This document shows positions 38,895 to 51,667 of a stretch of DNA of 64,000 bases, piece by piece (positions within the stretch are counted from its first letter, which is position 1; each line of letters starts with the position of its first letter). A program made the translations under genes and the position numbers. Under the pieces are notes generated by a model. The model worked only from the letters and a program-made list of their open reading frames with translations, was not told the origin of the DNA and did not search any database. Source of the DNA: Pomacea canaliculata (lineage: Eukaryota; Mollusca; Gastropoda; Architaenioglossa; Ampullariidae). The DNA is taken from contig NC_037593.1 in NCBI RefSeq assembly GCF_003073045.1, positions 11,022,735-11,086,734 on the forward strand, written 5' to 3'.

Positions 38895-39748
38895 ATGGCA
38901 CTTGTCTATGTTCTCTTTACTCTTATCTTGGGTGAGTTTCCTTTTTTACACACACACACCTCATCGTGACCCTCACTCATTCACTCACTACTGTCGGACT
39001 CATTGACATTGGTTTTATTTGGTTCATTTATGCTGCTCGTGTTGAACAATCAGTAAAATCACAAACCCTGCATCGTTTGACACTTGTCTTGTCCATCGGT
39101 ACTACGCCACTAAACTCCGATCTGTTAGGTCGACCCAACCACTCAGATAGCTATCTCATTTCGATGCTAAATGTGTCTGATTATTTTCCAGGAGCTCATC
39201 GACTCCCGAGGTTAAGTGCGCAGGTTTTGGAATCGAGAGGAGGTGAGGCTGGTCCGAGTGTCGTCATGCAATGCGAGGGTAGCGATGTGATGCTGAATAA
39301 AGCTACCCTCGGGGTTAACATTCATCATGTGTTTGTGTCTCGGGGGGACGAGTCTCTGGCAAGTTCGTCCGTAGCCGCCACTGGGCAGTTTCAGGTCAGT
39401 TGATTTGATTGATTTGTTCCTTGATTGATGAACGGATCAACAGACGTGTTGAAGGATTGATGGATCGGAAACATGTTTAAATTGTCTTTACTTGACTGTT
39501 CAGGACCGACTGACCGTGGACAGTAACGGAAGAGTGACCCTGGCTAATCTCACAGTGGATGATCTTGGGAAGTACCGGGTGGAGGTCAAACTGTCGGAAG
39601 ACGAAAGATCCACAGCAACATCAGATTAGTGATCAGCGGTATGGTAATAATTAAAGCATTCTTGTGAACAGTGTCATGGATGATTGAAAGTTTCATCATA
39701 TCACATGCATGTACAGAACAGTGTAGATAAATTAATATATTAGAGATT

Positions 39749-39810
<62 letters not shown>

Positions 39811-42800
39811 ATAAACCAGTTTCAGATGTCCAAAGAAGTCGCTGCATGGAAGAGACTCCAAAACCACGACACAATGTAGCTGTAACACTAGGGTTTATAA
39901 TCTTGCTATCAATATCAAACTCGTAACAATAGGTGGATATATGTATGTCCTCATTGTGTGTGAGTATGTCTGTGTGTACGTCGGTGAGTGTGTGCATAAA
40001 CCTGTGTGTGCGTTCATAATCATATCTCTGTGTGTGTGTGATTTCTGCAGAACCCCCGGCAACTACCGACAGGAAGTTACTCGTTAACAAGATGTTATCA
40101 ACAGGAAGTGACGCAGTGCGGCTGACGTGTGGACACTTCACGTCTCTGGGTTTCCCCGCTGTCTCTGCTGTTTGGAAGGTAAAGGGTGTAGTGGCTTTAT
40201 TTTATTTGGATTTAAAGTGCAAGTAATGCTTCTAACTTCTCTGTTGACTTTAACACTGAGTTTTAACACATGAAATGCCTAGTCTTTATGTAATATCAGT
40301 AATGATTGTATTTTCACAGCTAAGGTACACAGTGAAGATATACTGACTTCTGTCTGATTGTGACATGCTGTGTTTTTTAGTCATATTGACTATTTTAACA
40401 CAAAAACTATGAATTTGTTTTTTCAAAGTGTTTTCAATAACTATTAATTTAAAACTGAAGGACTATTTTGTAGAAAATGGGAAATTTTTACATAGGGCCT
40501 GACAAAAGAGCAAAGTTAGCTTAATTGTTTATTTGTTTTTTCGCTTTTGTTTTGCTTTGATTTTTTTCTTTTTTGTTCTCAAGGATCCCCAAGGCAAAAT
40601 AATACCCAGCGAAGGATTCAAAGAGCAGGTCTTCTACCTGGATTTACCTTTGAGTAGTGCGGTGTCCGGCAACTACTGTTGTCACCTGGACTGTCGCGCC
40701 CACGATTTTGCTGTCTGGACCGAGTCGCCACTCAGACAGTGGCGCGCCCGGTGCACGTGCCAGACGGACACTGTAGAGGAGGTCAGGAAGGTGGACTGTC
40801 CCTCTCTAGACAGCTTCTCTCACCTCCAGCAGCAAGTTCTGGACATGGCGGCGTCACTGCGCGAGCTGCAAGAGTCTGAGAGTCAGAGCGGGGTGGCCAC
40901 GATAGCGCAACTGGTGCAGCGACAAGCCAAGTGTGACCAGCTCGACGTTTACATGAGCAGAGTTGAGGACGTGGAGGACAAGCTAAGGAAAGGCCTAGAT
41001 GCTGCTATGAACCACAGCACTGATTTCGGACGTGAACTGGAGACAAGGCTGATGAATCTGCAGGAGATATTTCGTAACCAGGTTACTGATGATGTGGACA
41101 GACTAGAGTCCACCGCCAACAGTTCTCGGGAAGCACTTGAGACACGACTGGAGCAAATGTCCAGGGCGATGAACGACCATCAGAATCGAACTGACAAACA
41201 CTATGCCGACTTTGAAAAGGAATCAAAGGAAACACTTGCTGATCTGCAAACACAAATGGATAATAAGTTGGCGAGGGTAGAGGGAAAACTTACCCTGAAG
41301 GTATCAGAACTGGCTACCACCACTGCTGAAAACTTGACCCGCTCTGCCCAGGATTTATCCAGCCTCGAAGTAAGATCTGCCAGTGAGATGTCGGAACTGA
41401 AAAGCAATTTATCTACCATTCAGGACACCTTAACAAGTCATGTGACCAGCACTAGCCAGTTGCACGACAGTCTTCGTTCAGATGTTGCCAAGTTGATTCG
41501 GACGACGCAGTCACTCAAAAGTGGTATGTAACTTCTTTACATTAACAATTTAAACATTTCCTATTTACGAAAGTGTAACATGCAAGTGTTTCAAGCAGGT
41601 AATTACTGAGTATTGCTTGAATGTATTTTATCATTGTCATTATTGATAATAATTGCTAATAATTTTATAGCAAATCATCACAAGGCTCTATGTGCTTTTA
41701 GCATCAAACGAATGCCTCTTTCATTTACAAACAACACAGTGAGCCTCGACAACATGTCATAGTTCTATCTTGTAAGACATATTTACAAAGTTACAACACA
41801 TATTAACTGGTTAGTATAAATTCAATGTTTGAGATACATAAGTTGTAGATAATGTGTAAACGTGTCACCTGCTCAGTAGACTTAAGACACAACTGCAGTC
41901 ACCTCCCGACCTTACTTCTGTCTGTAATCCTCCTTACCCGGTCTTCTGTGGTCTTAAGTAGTATGAACGTTGTGCAGGTGTTTGTTCTTCGAAAAGTGGA
42001 TACAGATCGTTTAACGAACGCTGCATAAAGGTCAGCAATGACTCTGTCGACTACCAGACTGCCAAAGCTAACTGTTTGTATGAGGAGGCTCACCTGGTCA
42101 TCCTCACGTCACGTGACGTCGACGGGCCGGTACTTCGTGGTGTCTTGACAGCTTCAGGTAAGTGTAATGTGTGACAGGGACACAGCTACAGGTAAGTGTA
42201 ATGTGTGACAGGGACACAGCTAGTATCAGGTAAGTGTAATGTGTGACAGGGACACAGCTACAGGTAAGTGTAATGTGTGACAGGGGACCAGCTACAGTCA
42301 GGGTAAGGTAGTGTGTGACAGAGACACAGCTATATGGTAAGTGTAATGTGTGACAGGGACACAGGTACAGGTAAGTGTAATGTGTGACAGGGACACAGCT
42401 ACAGGTAAGATGTAATGTGTGACAGGGGACCACAGCTACAGGTAAGTGTAATGTGTGACAGACACAGCTACAGGTAAGTGTAATGTGTGACAGACACAGC
42501 TACAGGTAAGTGTAATGTGTGACAGACACAGCTACAGGTAAGTGTAATGTGTGACAGGGACACAGCTACAGGTAAGTGTAATGTGTGACAGACACAGCTA
42601 CAGGTAAGTGTAATGTGTGACAGACACAGCTACAGGTAAGTGTAATGTGTGACAGACACAGCTACAGGTAAGTGTAATGTGTGGCAGGGACACAGCTTTC
42701 TCATCAGTAGCTACACACTGAGGGACGACACTTACTAACGTCCCGAGAAAATAGTTGCTATATCAGTTATCCCGCAGAATTTGAGGTGTTCGTCGTGGGT

Positions 42801-43233
42801 TTTAGCAAGAATAGGGCGAGAAGAAATGGTCAAAATGAGCGAGAAAAGTAAGAAGAAAAGGAAGAAAATCTTTAAATCAAAGAGCAGTCGGAATGAAAAT
42901 AAAAGACAGTACAAGTTTGGCTTGAGCGTAAACAAATTAAACCTAAACAAAGGAGTAAACATCAGCATTATTTTTCCAGGAATAACTTTGCCGTCCCCTC
43001 CCGCCTACCTCTTCTTCTGGGTGGGCGCAGACGACATGTCTACTGAAGGCAGCTTTGTTTGGAATGACGGGAGTCCTTTGCTCACCTCCTCGTCACTTTG
43101 GTATACAGACGAACCCAATAATTCCGGGGATAACGAGGACTGTGTGCAAATGTACATCAGCAACGATGTTCTGGCCCTAAACGACAATGTCTGTGGGAAT
43201 ACGTTTAGATATATTTGTGAATATAAACCCTAG
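38895..43233 (+). CDS. Gene D: secreted Ig-Ig-coiled coil-CTLD (CREP-like) lectin, one frameshift
   Basis: Exons: 38,895-38,931 (MALVYVLFTLIL signal peptide), 39,192-39,394 and 39,504-39,638 (Ig1), 40,051-40,178 (Ig2 to VWK), 40,584-41,523 (Ig2 end, hinge, coiled coil), 41,978-42,157 and 42,980-43,233 (CTLD, ends RYICEYKP, TAG). Exon 3 is 135 nt where B, C and E have 136. The lost base lies near 39,600-39,612, so the frame breaks at the end of Ig1 unless this is an assembly error. Exon 5 stays open, but a stretch of about 20 codons in the hinge (40,700-40,767) reads in a shifted frame between balancing losses and gains. This replaces the DFCCLDPQ...QCAPV motif with DFAVWTES...QWRARC. The CTLD has DEPNN and LNDNVC. 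About 625 codons if open. AATAAA at 43,314-43,319. Confidence 0.8.
39750..39808 (+). repeat. (CT)n microsatellite in gene D intron 3
   Basis: A nearly pure CT run of about 58 bp between exons 3 and 4. It is not seen in the same intron of B, C or E. Confidence 0.95.
42158..42700 (+). repeat. Splice-donor minisatellite, gene D intron 6
   Basis: About 15 units of the same type as in gene C, again starting at the exon 6 donor. The distal half is dominated by a 32-bp variant in which GACAGGGACACAG is shortened to GACAGACACAG; this variant is not seen in gene C. Several proximal units are irregular. Confidence 0.95.
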
Positions 43234-45780
43234 AGCTAGTCAACCCTAAAACTGGCATCACAGCCTTAAGTCAAACCTTAATTAAACATGTGAGCCAGTA
43301 AACTCCTTGTATAAATAAACAACTCGTTTCAAACAAACTCTGACAGTATAATTTGTACACGCTTCATGTTGCACTGAGTATTTCTTCGCTACAAATGTCT
43401 CTGAAATCGTTTAGATGTTCGTAGCTTACATGTTCTTAGGAAAACTAGTTAAAGACGATTGCCGAGAGCTTTATGTAACGTTTTGCTTTTTCTTAACGTG
43501 AACACAAAAACGGAGGAAATACTGCAAAATGTTTGTCTGTGTCCTCAAGTGTTTCATTGTTAATTAATTAGTAAATCCAGCAAGTCACAACTGAACTTGA
43601 ATGCTTCAAGAACAATTATTCTCAATCCATTATAGAAAGGTACCTGACAATACCTTCAAAACTGGTTAATTTGTCTAAAAGTCAACCTAAAACAGAAGTA
43701 CAGCTAGTACTTATTATTATTATTAGCTTATTATTACAGTTTTACTTTTTGTGACTTCTTGTGAATGAACAAGACTATTGAGTGCTTTTGTATAAAGTAA
43801 AATAAATAAATTGTATTAGCACAGAAGGTGAATGGTTTTCCGTGTACTTTATGAAGGTTGTGGTGTTACGACTGCACACTTCATGTTTAGCAAGACGAGG
43901 CTGAGCATCACAGACGATAGAGGACACACCTGACAAACGTCCACAGGTGTCTCCGGTACCCGTATAATGAACAGCACTGCGCTCCTGTATCACACCTAAA
44001 ACACCTTAATAACTTGGATCTCACCCTTTTGTAAAATTGTTACTAATACACACCTGTGAATATTCCTTTTTTGTTGAAATTCAGCGTACAGGGAAAAGAA
44101 AATAAAGAAGTCTGTTAATTCTAAAAATAAAAAAGAAGTTACACACAAAAACACTGGCAGCGAGTAAAACACGTCAAGGGAAAAAACAACTTTTGGAAGA
44201 AAGGAATAATTTTTAGTGTTTAAAATAGTATTTATTTGTAATGTAGAAATTCCCAGTTCTGCCCCCAGCAATTCAAAATAAAGCTTAAAGTAAATGAAGA
44301 TTTTTCTTCTTAAGATTTACATAAGCATCTTAAAGACAAAATTCATACATTTTCATCAAATATTTTTTTCAAAATCAAATTAGTATCAGAAAACTTGATC
44401 TGCCTATCGGACTGAGTTGGAGAAAACACAAAACAAAAGCAAAGCTTATCACACGTGGATGTGACGCAGTTGTTTGTGTCGTGCCGCCATATCATCGTCG
44501 GTGCTCATGGGAAATATTTTGTAACACACGTGACACGAGTGATAGCATGTCGAAACACGGGAAAACCGGTGTTTTCGGTTAATTGACTAGAAGAAAAAAA
44601 ATGCTGTTTTTACCTCTAATATTCCTGTGCTTGCTGTGGCCTGAAGTAAAAGGAGACAAGTAAGTTGACATCATAAATGTCTACCGCGGGGTCATCATTG
44701 CAGGTCATAACCTACGGGAATGATACAGCGTGTAGATGATTGTCTGCTGTTGTTGTTGTTGTTTCTTTTTCTGATATTCCATCTGTCTGCTTTGTTTGAA
44801 AAAAAGAATCTTAAAAGTTTGAAAGAAATTTTTTTTAAGTCTTGACCAATTATTTCCTTCTCTCCTCTCACCACAAATAACACATCAAAAAAACATATTT
44901 TGTTTGCCGTTATTATTGTATTTGTATTTATCATCTTTATAAATTCTTTCATCGTTGCGGCTCTAGGAACTCACAAGGGACTGTGGAACGTACGTGCAGC
45001 CGAAAAAATAGTTTGCAGGAGCCCAGCAGGATTCCTAAGTACAACATTTCATTATTTTGCACTATTGCGGTAGAAGAATTATTTGTTTGCTCCGTTCGTG
45101 TCTTGTTTATCGAATTATTCTTTGTGCGGATGTACTTCTATTTGTAGGCGTATGTGTATGTGCATGTGTATGTGTGTGTGTTATCCTGAAACCTAAAACC
45201 TCATTATCCTACTAGCACCTGAGGACAAAAATTGTACTACTCCACATGGAAATGTTCAGAGCTGTTTAAGGGATATAATATTGCTGCCATTACTATAAGC
45301 GTTTTGCTTGGCTAATCGTACAATTTGATGTATTCAGCAACACCAAAGATCGACTAGTTTACCCAGTCATGGCTGAATGGGTCTCTGACCAGTCTTTCGA
45401 CAACATCGTTTTGTACCCGAACGAAAAGGTGGAGCTACCGCCGACGAGTAAGGTCGTGTGGTCATTAGCCGACGAGGACATGACCTCTGGGCAGTGCGCC
45501 GAAGAATGCATGAAGAGGGAATGGTGTTCCTCCTTTTTTTATCGACTTCAGTAAAAACCTGTGCCTTCTGCACGAGGTCGTCTTCTTCACTCCTGATACA
45601 GGAGGTCGTAAGGTATCTGCCCCTGGTGCCAGGTACTTCAGACAAGTTGACAGTAAGCATTACTTTGCTTTGATGTATATCTGTGTTATAGATGATAACT
45701 ATTCTCTTCTACTTTATTTTGGCAGTGAAAATAGATCGTGATTTTTTTCGTTTGTTTAGATTGATTCTTCCCATTGTCAG
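42690..45780 (+). repeat. Segmental duplication block X, copy 1
   Basis: Covers the end of gene D intron 6, exon 7, the spacer, and gene F exons 1-2. It matches 51,667-54,800 with only scattered substitutions and small indels by eye. Copy 2 continues into the full CTLD of gene G; copy 1 is cut off there. Confidence 0.9.
43320..44600. other. Spacer between genes D and F
   Basis: No gene visible. It is the near-identical partner of 52,330-53,625. The 140 bases before the ATG of F are almost unchanged in G, so the promoter region is probably in them; no TATA box is evident. Confidence 0.5.
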
Positions 45781-45830
45781 TAAATTGCAGTAAGTTAGCT
45801 ACTTTCTGTGTGAAAAAATTAAGGTAAGAA
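44601..45830 (+). pseudogene. Gene F: truncated PAN/apple-CTLD gene
   Basis: Partner of gene G. Exon 1, 44,601-44,659, encodes a signal peptide (MLFLPLIFLCLLWPEVKGD). Exon 2, 45,338-45,652, encodes a PAN/apple-like domain (AEWVSDQSFDN...QCAEECM...WCSSFF...CLLHEVVFF). Exon 2 has one extra base in the T run near 45,535 compared with G, which brings a stop soon after. The CTLD exons are missing: at about 45,790 the sequence jumps to the equivalent of G's final codons and 3' end (TACTTTCTGTGTGAA, matching 55,740-55,755). About 935 bp is lost relative to G. The T-run change could be an assembly error; the CTLD deletion is not easily explained that way. Confidence 0.8.
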
Positions 45831-45894
45831 AATACTGTGTGTGCGTCCAGCCTCTTAATTTCAGCTAGGTTGTTTTACATTGTTACTTGTAATC

Positions 45895-46170
45895 TTTAAG
45901 GAAAGGAGAAATTTACAAAAAATATGCACAAACCAAAGACATACCACACATCACATTTCTTTCTTTCTCTCTCTCACACACACACAATCGCAAGCACGAC
46001 CAAAGTGTAGTAAGAACTAACAATATAATTGTAACTATTACAGAATCGATTCGACCTGTAACACCTAATTACACTTATTGAAATGTTTAGGATCCAACGA
46101 GTCAGCTGTTGGCCAGTACAGGATTCATAGAACACTTTACACTTGACTTACCTGTGGAAGTTGTCAAATC
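45895..46170 (+). repeat. Orphan gene A-like fragment
   Basis: Matches gene A intron 4 and the start of exon 5 (16,330-16,630), including the acceptor TGTTTAG and the coding start GATCCAACGAGTCAGC, then stops. Directly after it comes block Y sequence equivalent to 20,190. It therefore marks a join that skips about 3.6 kb relative to the A-B arrangement. Confidence 0.85.
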
Positions 46171-49100
46171 AAATGTTCACCGAAGAGGTGTTTTCAGTGC
46201 ACGTTGAAAGGATTCAATAGTGGGTAGGTGGAGGATATGGAAAGGGAGAGAGTTCCATTGTTTCACTGCAAAATAACTAAAAAATCATGTTGCCATATGT
46301 TGTTATTCTGGTGACAGGAACAGTTAGGATACGGTCATCAGACGAGGAGCGGAGTTGTCGAGCTGGGATGTAAGGGAAGAGCAGTTCAGAGAAATAATCA
46401 GGGCAGGTGCCAACAAAGAAATTAAAACACAGCATGGACAGTTTGTACTGGATGAGAGAAATGAATGTAAAGCGTTTGTGCAAAACTTTGAAACAACTTA
46501 AAAACATTTGCTTCTAAAACACAGTTTTAATATTTTGAAATATGTTGTGCAAATCAGCCCGGGAGTAACAACGAACGAAAGTTGATGAGTGTTTATCCCA
46601 GGTGGTGTGGTTGGTGTCGTATGCTGGGTGGGGCACAAAAAGTCGAAGCAATCTTATTTCTAAAGACTTTTTCCAGAAAAAAGTGATCTCTACAAGCGAC
46701 TTCTTTGCTTTTAAAATAAACAACACGAGAAAAAAAATCTATTTAACAGCAATTTTGATGAACGACCCCATTCTAACATGTTTACTCCCACTTTTAGATG
46801 TTATGTGGTAAACACGTACTTTCATTTCAGTGTCTGTACCGAGAAACACTAACATTGAGAGGAACATAATAGTGTTGTGACTGATGTGAGGCAAGGTGAA
46901 GGCTAGGGTAGAGCTGGGCCCAGGTGCACACAACTTCGCTAGGTGCTAGCTGCAGGTCTAACGTGAATTCAAAGTATTGCAAGAGGACTCTAGCTACAGC
47001 TTCACCTTAGCCTTCCAACTTAGTGACATGCTATGCAGCTGGTCCCAGGTTCCTTTCAGTGTTGATAATCCTTGTTTGTGTCTTTTGTAGCTGAGTGAGC
47101 GCGACAGTGTGCGAGTTGTCGTTTAATCTGACAGACGCTTTGGGAGACCGCTCCATGAAAATGTGAGTTAGAGAAATTTCTATTTATGCATTGTTTAAAT
47201 GCAATTTTATTTAAATACATTAATTTATGCATTTAAATTCTGTGGTAATCAGTCTTCTTTGTCTCTTTATTTTGCTCTGGTTGAAAATTGCATGTGTGCA
47301 TAAGTGCGTGCGTGCGCGTGCATGTGTTTGTGTCGGTTTAACTGATAATAAGGAGAATTTAACTAATGCTTAAGCCTTAAGGCGTGTGCTCGTGCACATT
47401 TGAGTGTGTGTGCGTGCGTGTTAGTGCGCCTTGGTTGGGAAAAGGGGCTTTAGGTAAAACATTAATGAATAAATCATGTTGCCAAATAGCTAGTAATATG
47501 TCTGGTGATGTAAGTCTTTCAAGTAGCGACCTAAGCTTTTAAAAGGCGATCTATTTCTGTTGTTAAATAGATATACCATGAAAGTTTCTTTTGTTAATTT
47601 TGCGTTCTGTAGTGATGGAAATCGTAAACACATTTTTTCACATATCGCCAAGAGATCAGGTCGACCTTGTACCCCCTTACAGGCTGGTTAACCTTTAACC
47701 TTTGACATTCGTACCTCAGCGCGTGCACCAGTCGTGAAGGCGATAGTCCCCATGGAGAAGAGAAGTGGAGACAAGTTTCTACTGTTGATCTAAACTGCTG
47801 GACAGAGCCTGCGCGCGCTGCAATAGAGTTTCCTACAGTTATTATGCATCCATCTTACCACTCGAATTGTCATATATACCAGCAAAGAAAATGAGCAGAT
47901 TAACATTTATCTTTTTAAATAGCTATAAAAAAACTACAGAAATTCAAGAAAACAAAAAAGATTCGATATTCACATTATGAGAAATAATAATAAAAAAATT
48001 TCAATGATATGGAATTACCTAGATAACCTCACGAGTACCAATATGGCGGGAAGTCAGGTGCATGCAGAGCTATCTGGGTTTATTTGTCGGTTTTAGATCA
48101 ACGGAGTTGACATTATTATGTAAAACGTCGTAATAATGCATACAGACAGACAAACAGACAGACAGTATATGATACTACTTTGTGCTGGTAACCTTGTTTG
48201 TCTGTGTGTAATGTCATTTTAGCGCACGGACATCGGTAACTCATCCTACGGCAGGAATGGGTGTGGTCTACATGTTATTATCCTGTATCTCGGGTGAGTA
48301 CCTGTAGCTACACATGCACAATGTAGTATTATTCTGATTTGTACAATGGCATTCTTGTTCAACAGAAGGCAATCTTTCATTTTCTCAAGGCCTAATCCTA
48401 ATATGTGAAAAAATGGTCATTTTGGTGACAAAAGGAGATTGGAATTTAAGCGATTGCCACAGTCAGATAAATATTTTATTGATTTAAAAGCTCTAAATCG
48501 TATTTTTCTTTTACCATAATTGAATGACAGACGTTTGATTGTAATAATTTATTAACATAGGTTATATAATAATTTTCTTTTTCTTTTGTTATTTTTCAAT
48601 GTTGAAAATTTTCATATGGATTCATAACAAAACAAGTTATTAGATTGTTTTATCTACTAAACTACAGAATGAAGTATCATTTACATTGTAAATGTTCCAG
48701 GAGTCTCTCTACTACCCAGTTTGTACGGACATGTACCTGAAGCAGAGGTAGGAGAAGCCGGTGTCCTCATGCGGTGCAAGGGAAGCAATCTGACACTAAA
48801 CGAGCCAGACCTCGGAGTTACCGTTCTTCACGTTTTTGTCTCTCGCGGGGGAGAGTCGCTGGCAAGTTCGTCGGTACCGGCCACTGGGCAGTTCCAAGTA
48901 AGTTAATTGATTTATTAATTGATTGATTGATTGGTTGATTGATTGACTGAGTGATTGATTGATTGAGTGAATGAAGGAAGTAATGTAAAACAATCACCGG
49001 CAAATGTGTGTCCAGGACCGACTGATCGTGGAAGATGATGGAAGAGTCACTCTCAGCAGTCTGACTCCAGACGACCTCGGGAAATATCGTGTGGAGATCC

Positions 49101-51667
49101 AACAGCCCGAAGACAGACATATCCAGCGCAGCCTGAGACTAGTGATCAGCGGTATTGTATGATAAGAAGTCTCATGAAAATCAACTAAAGAAAAGTGTCA
49201 AGCAAATTCGGGGTAGACGGAGAAAGTAACGCAACCGTAAATTCTTTTTAAAGTCAATCTGATATTATTTTGACAATAAACAGCTTTGACAGAAAACCCT
49301 GCAATGTTTTGATAATACATAGCGAAGACAATATGAAAACTATGCGATATTTGTACGTGTTGAAATATTTTTCCTAGTTTTATTTTTATTTTTGCAGAGC
49401 CTCCCGAAGCTACTGACGGGACCCTGGACGTTAACAAACTTTTGTCACCAACAAACAACTCTGTACGTCTGACATGCGGCAACTTTACATCTCTGGGATT
49501 TCCCCGCGTGTCTGTTCTATGGAAGGTAGGGTGGTGGTACTAATGTGAAAAATGTTTGCTGAACCCGTCTGGTAGTAAATACTTGGAAGTTTAAATTCTA
49601 TAAAACTTAAGCTTGTACCTTGTTTGTTGTCCTTTTTCCTTCACATGAGCAACACTTGCTGTTGCTGTGGCAGTATTTTTCTGGACTGGTGACCAGACGA
49701 TATGGCACAAAGGAACAGAAGATCAGTTCTTAGTTAAATAAACTTTTAACTAATATACCTATCTTTGATTAATACATAGAATGTTTAAATATCCATGTTA
49801 CCATCTTTGAAAGCAAAGTAGAATTCTGTATTTGTTTGTTGTAAAAGCTTGTAAATTTTTCTTAATACTAGAACGATTTCCTTACTTGCGCGTAAAGTAT
49901 ATGCCCAACCCAAAAGTTTAACTTTCCGTTTCAAAAGATTTGATACGAGATGCAGTCTGTTTTCCATATATATATATGTACACAGGATACACGTGGTAAC
50001 ATATTACCCAGTGACGGATTCGAAGAGCAGGTCTTCTACCTGGATTTACCTTTGAGTAGTGCGGTGTCCGGCGACTACTGTTGTCACCTGGACTGTCGCG
50101 CCCCCGACTTTTGCTGTCTGGACCCGCAGTCGCCACTCAGACAGTGCGCGCCGGTGCACGTGCAGACGGACACGGTAGAGGAGGTCAGGAAGGTGGACTG
50201 TCCCTCTCTAGACAGCTTCTCTCGCCTCCAGCAGCAAGTCCTTGACCTGGCGGCGTCACTGCGCGAGCTGCAAGAGTCTGAGAGTCAGAGCGGGGTGGCC
50301 ACGATAGCGCAACTGGTGCAGCGACAAGCCAAGTGCGACCAGCTCGACGTTTACATGACCAGAGTTGAGGACCTGGAAAAGGAGACAAAGAAAAAAATTG
50401 ATGAGCTTGAAACAACAATGGGCGATAAATTATCGACGATAGAGAGAAATGTCAGTCTACAACTTCTGGATTTGACTACCATCATGCCTGAAGACTTGAC
50501 AGATTATTATCAGGCGCTGGCCAGCCTCGACCTGAAAACTACCGCTCAGATCACGGCGCTTGAACAAAACGTGTCGGACATTAAAGACGCCTTGACCAGT
50601 CACGTGACCAACAGTACCCAGTCTATTGCCGATGCTTGGTCAGACGTGGTAGCCTTGTTCAAAACGACAGAGTCACTCAAAGACAGTAAGTCAGAATTTA
50701 ATTAAATGTTTACATAAGCAGTTACATGAATGTAATTACATTTATCTGTCACTGCTTGATGGTTTCATTATTATGTACAACATAAATACATTTATGTCGT
50801 ATTATCAAACGCTTATTTCTGACCGCTATCATGGTTTTGGTTTGTTTATAGCCTGGCACCTTACTTGAACACTTGTTTTGATTATTTAACAGAGACTGAA
50901 AAGTTGGAATTAGCATTCCATTATTTATTTATTCATTATTTTATGTTTTAAAAAATGAACAGAATATTTTGTAATTGGATACTCTATCCTCCTGGAAGGC
51001 TGAGACTATGGGTTTTTGTAATTATTGTAGAGTTATTCATCTCTTGGCCAATGAGACTATTCTGAGCATGGTTTAGATTATTTGCATGACATTATGAGTA
51101 GATTATTGAAAGTTTTTAAAGATTTAACGTACCCAAGGTACATATTACATTTTTTTTTATATTTCACCCTCTTCTTTCTGTCTCTTGGTTTCTTGTCCCT
51201 CTCCTACTTTTATGTTTTCTCTTTCTCACACTCTCTCCGACCATTCATGTTAGTGTAGCAAATAAAAATAATCTTTAAGTTGTAATCAGCTATAGGATTA
51301 CTGGCTGAAAGGTAAATAACTAAACGGTCTGAAATGCCCGAATAACATTCTTTATATTTGTCTCTATGGTGTTCAGAAATCAGGTGACATGTTAGGGACA
51401 TCGCCGTTCGATCCCTGCTGTGCTTTTGGAGTTTGTGAGGGCAATGTCTGACCTTTAGGCTTGTTGTGCAGGCCTGTGTGTATTTAAAACGGGTCACTCA
51501 CTAACAAGTGGACGCTGCATGAACGTCAGCGGGGTGGAGACAGACTACCAGACTGCCCAGGCCAACTGTGCGGCTGACGGGGGTCTCCTGCTGATCCTCA
51601 AGTCACGTGACGTCGACGCGCCGGTACTTCGCGATGTTTTGACAGCAGCAGGTAAGCACTTTTCAAA
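46165..51667 (+). repeat. Segmental duplication block Y, copy 2
   Basis: Partner of 20,190-25,860. It carries exons 1-6 of gene E and about 2 kb of upstream sequence. It ends inside intron 6, where GGTAAGCACTTTTCAAAC is followed by minisatellite units in place of the gene B intron. Confidence 0.85.
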
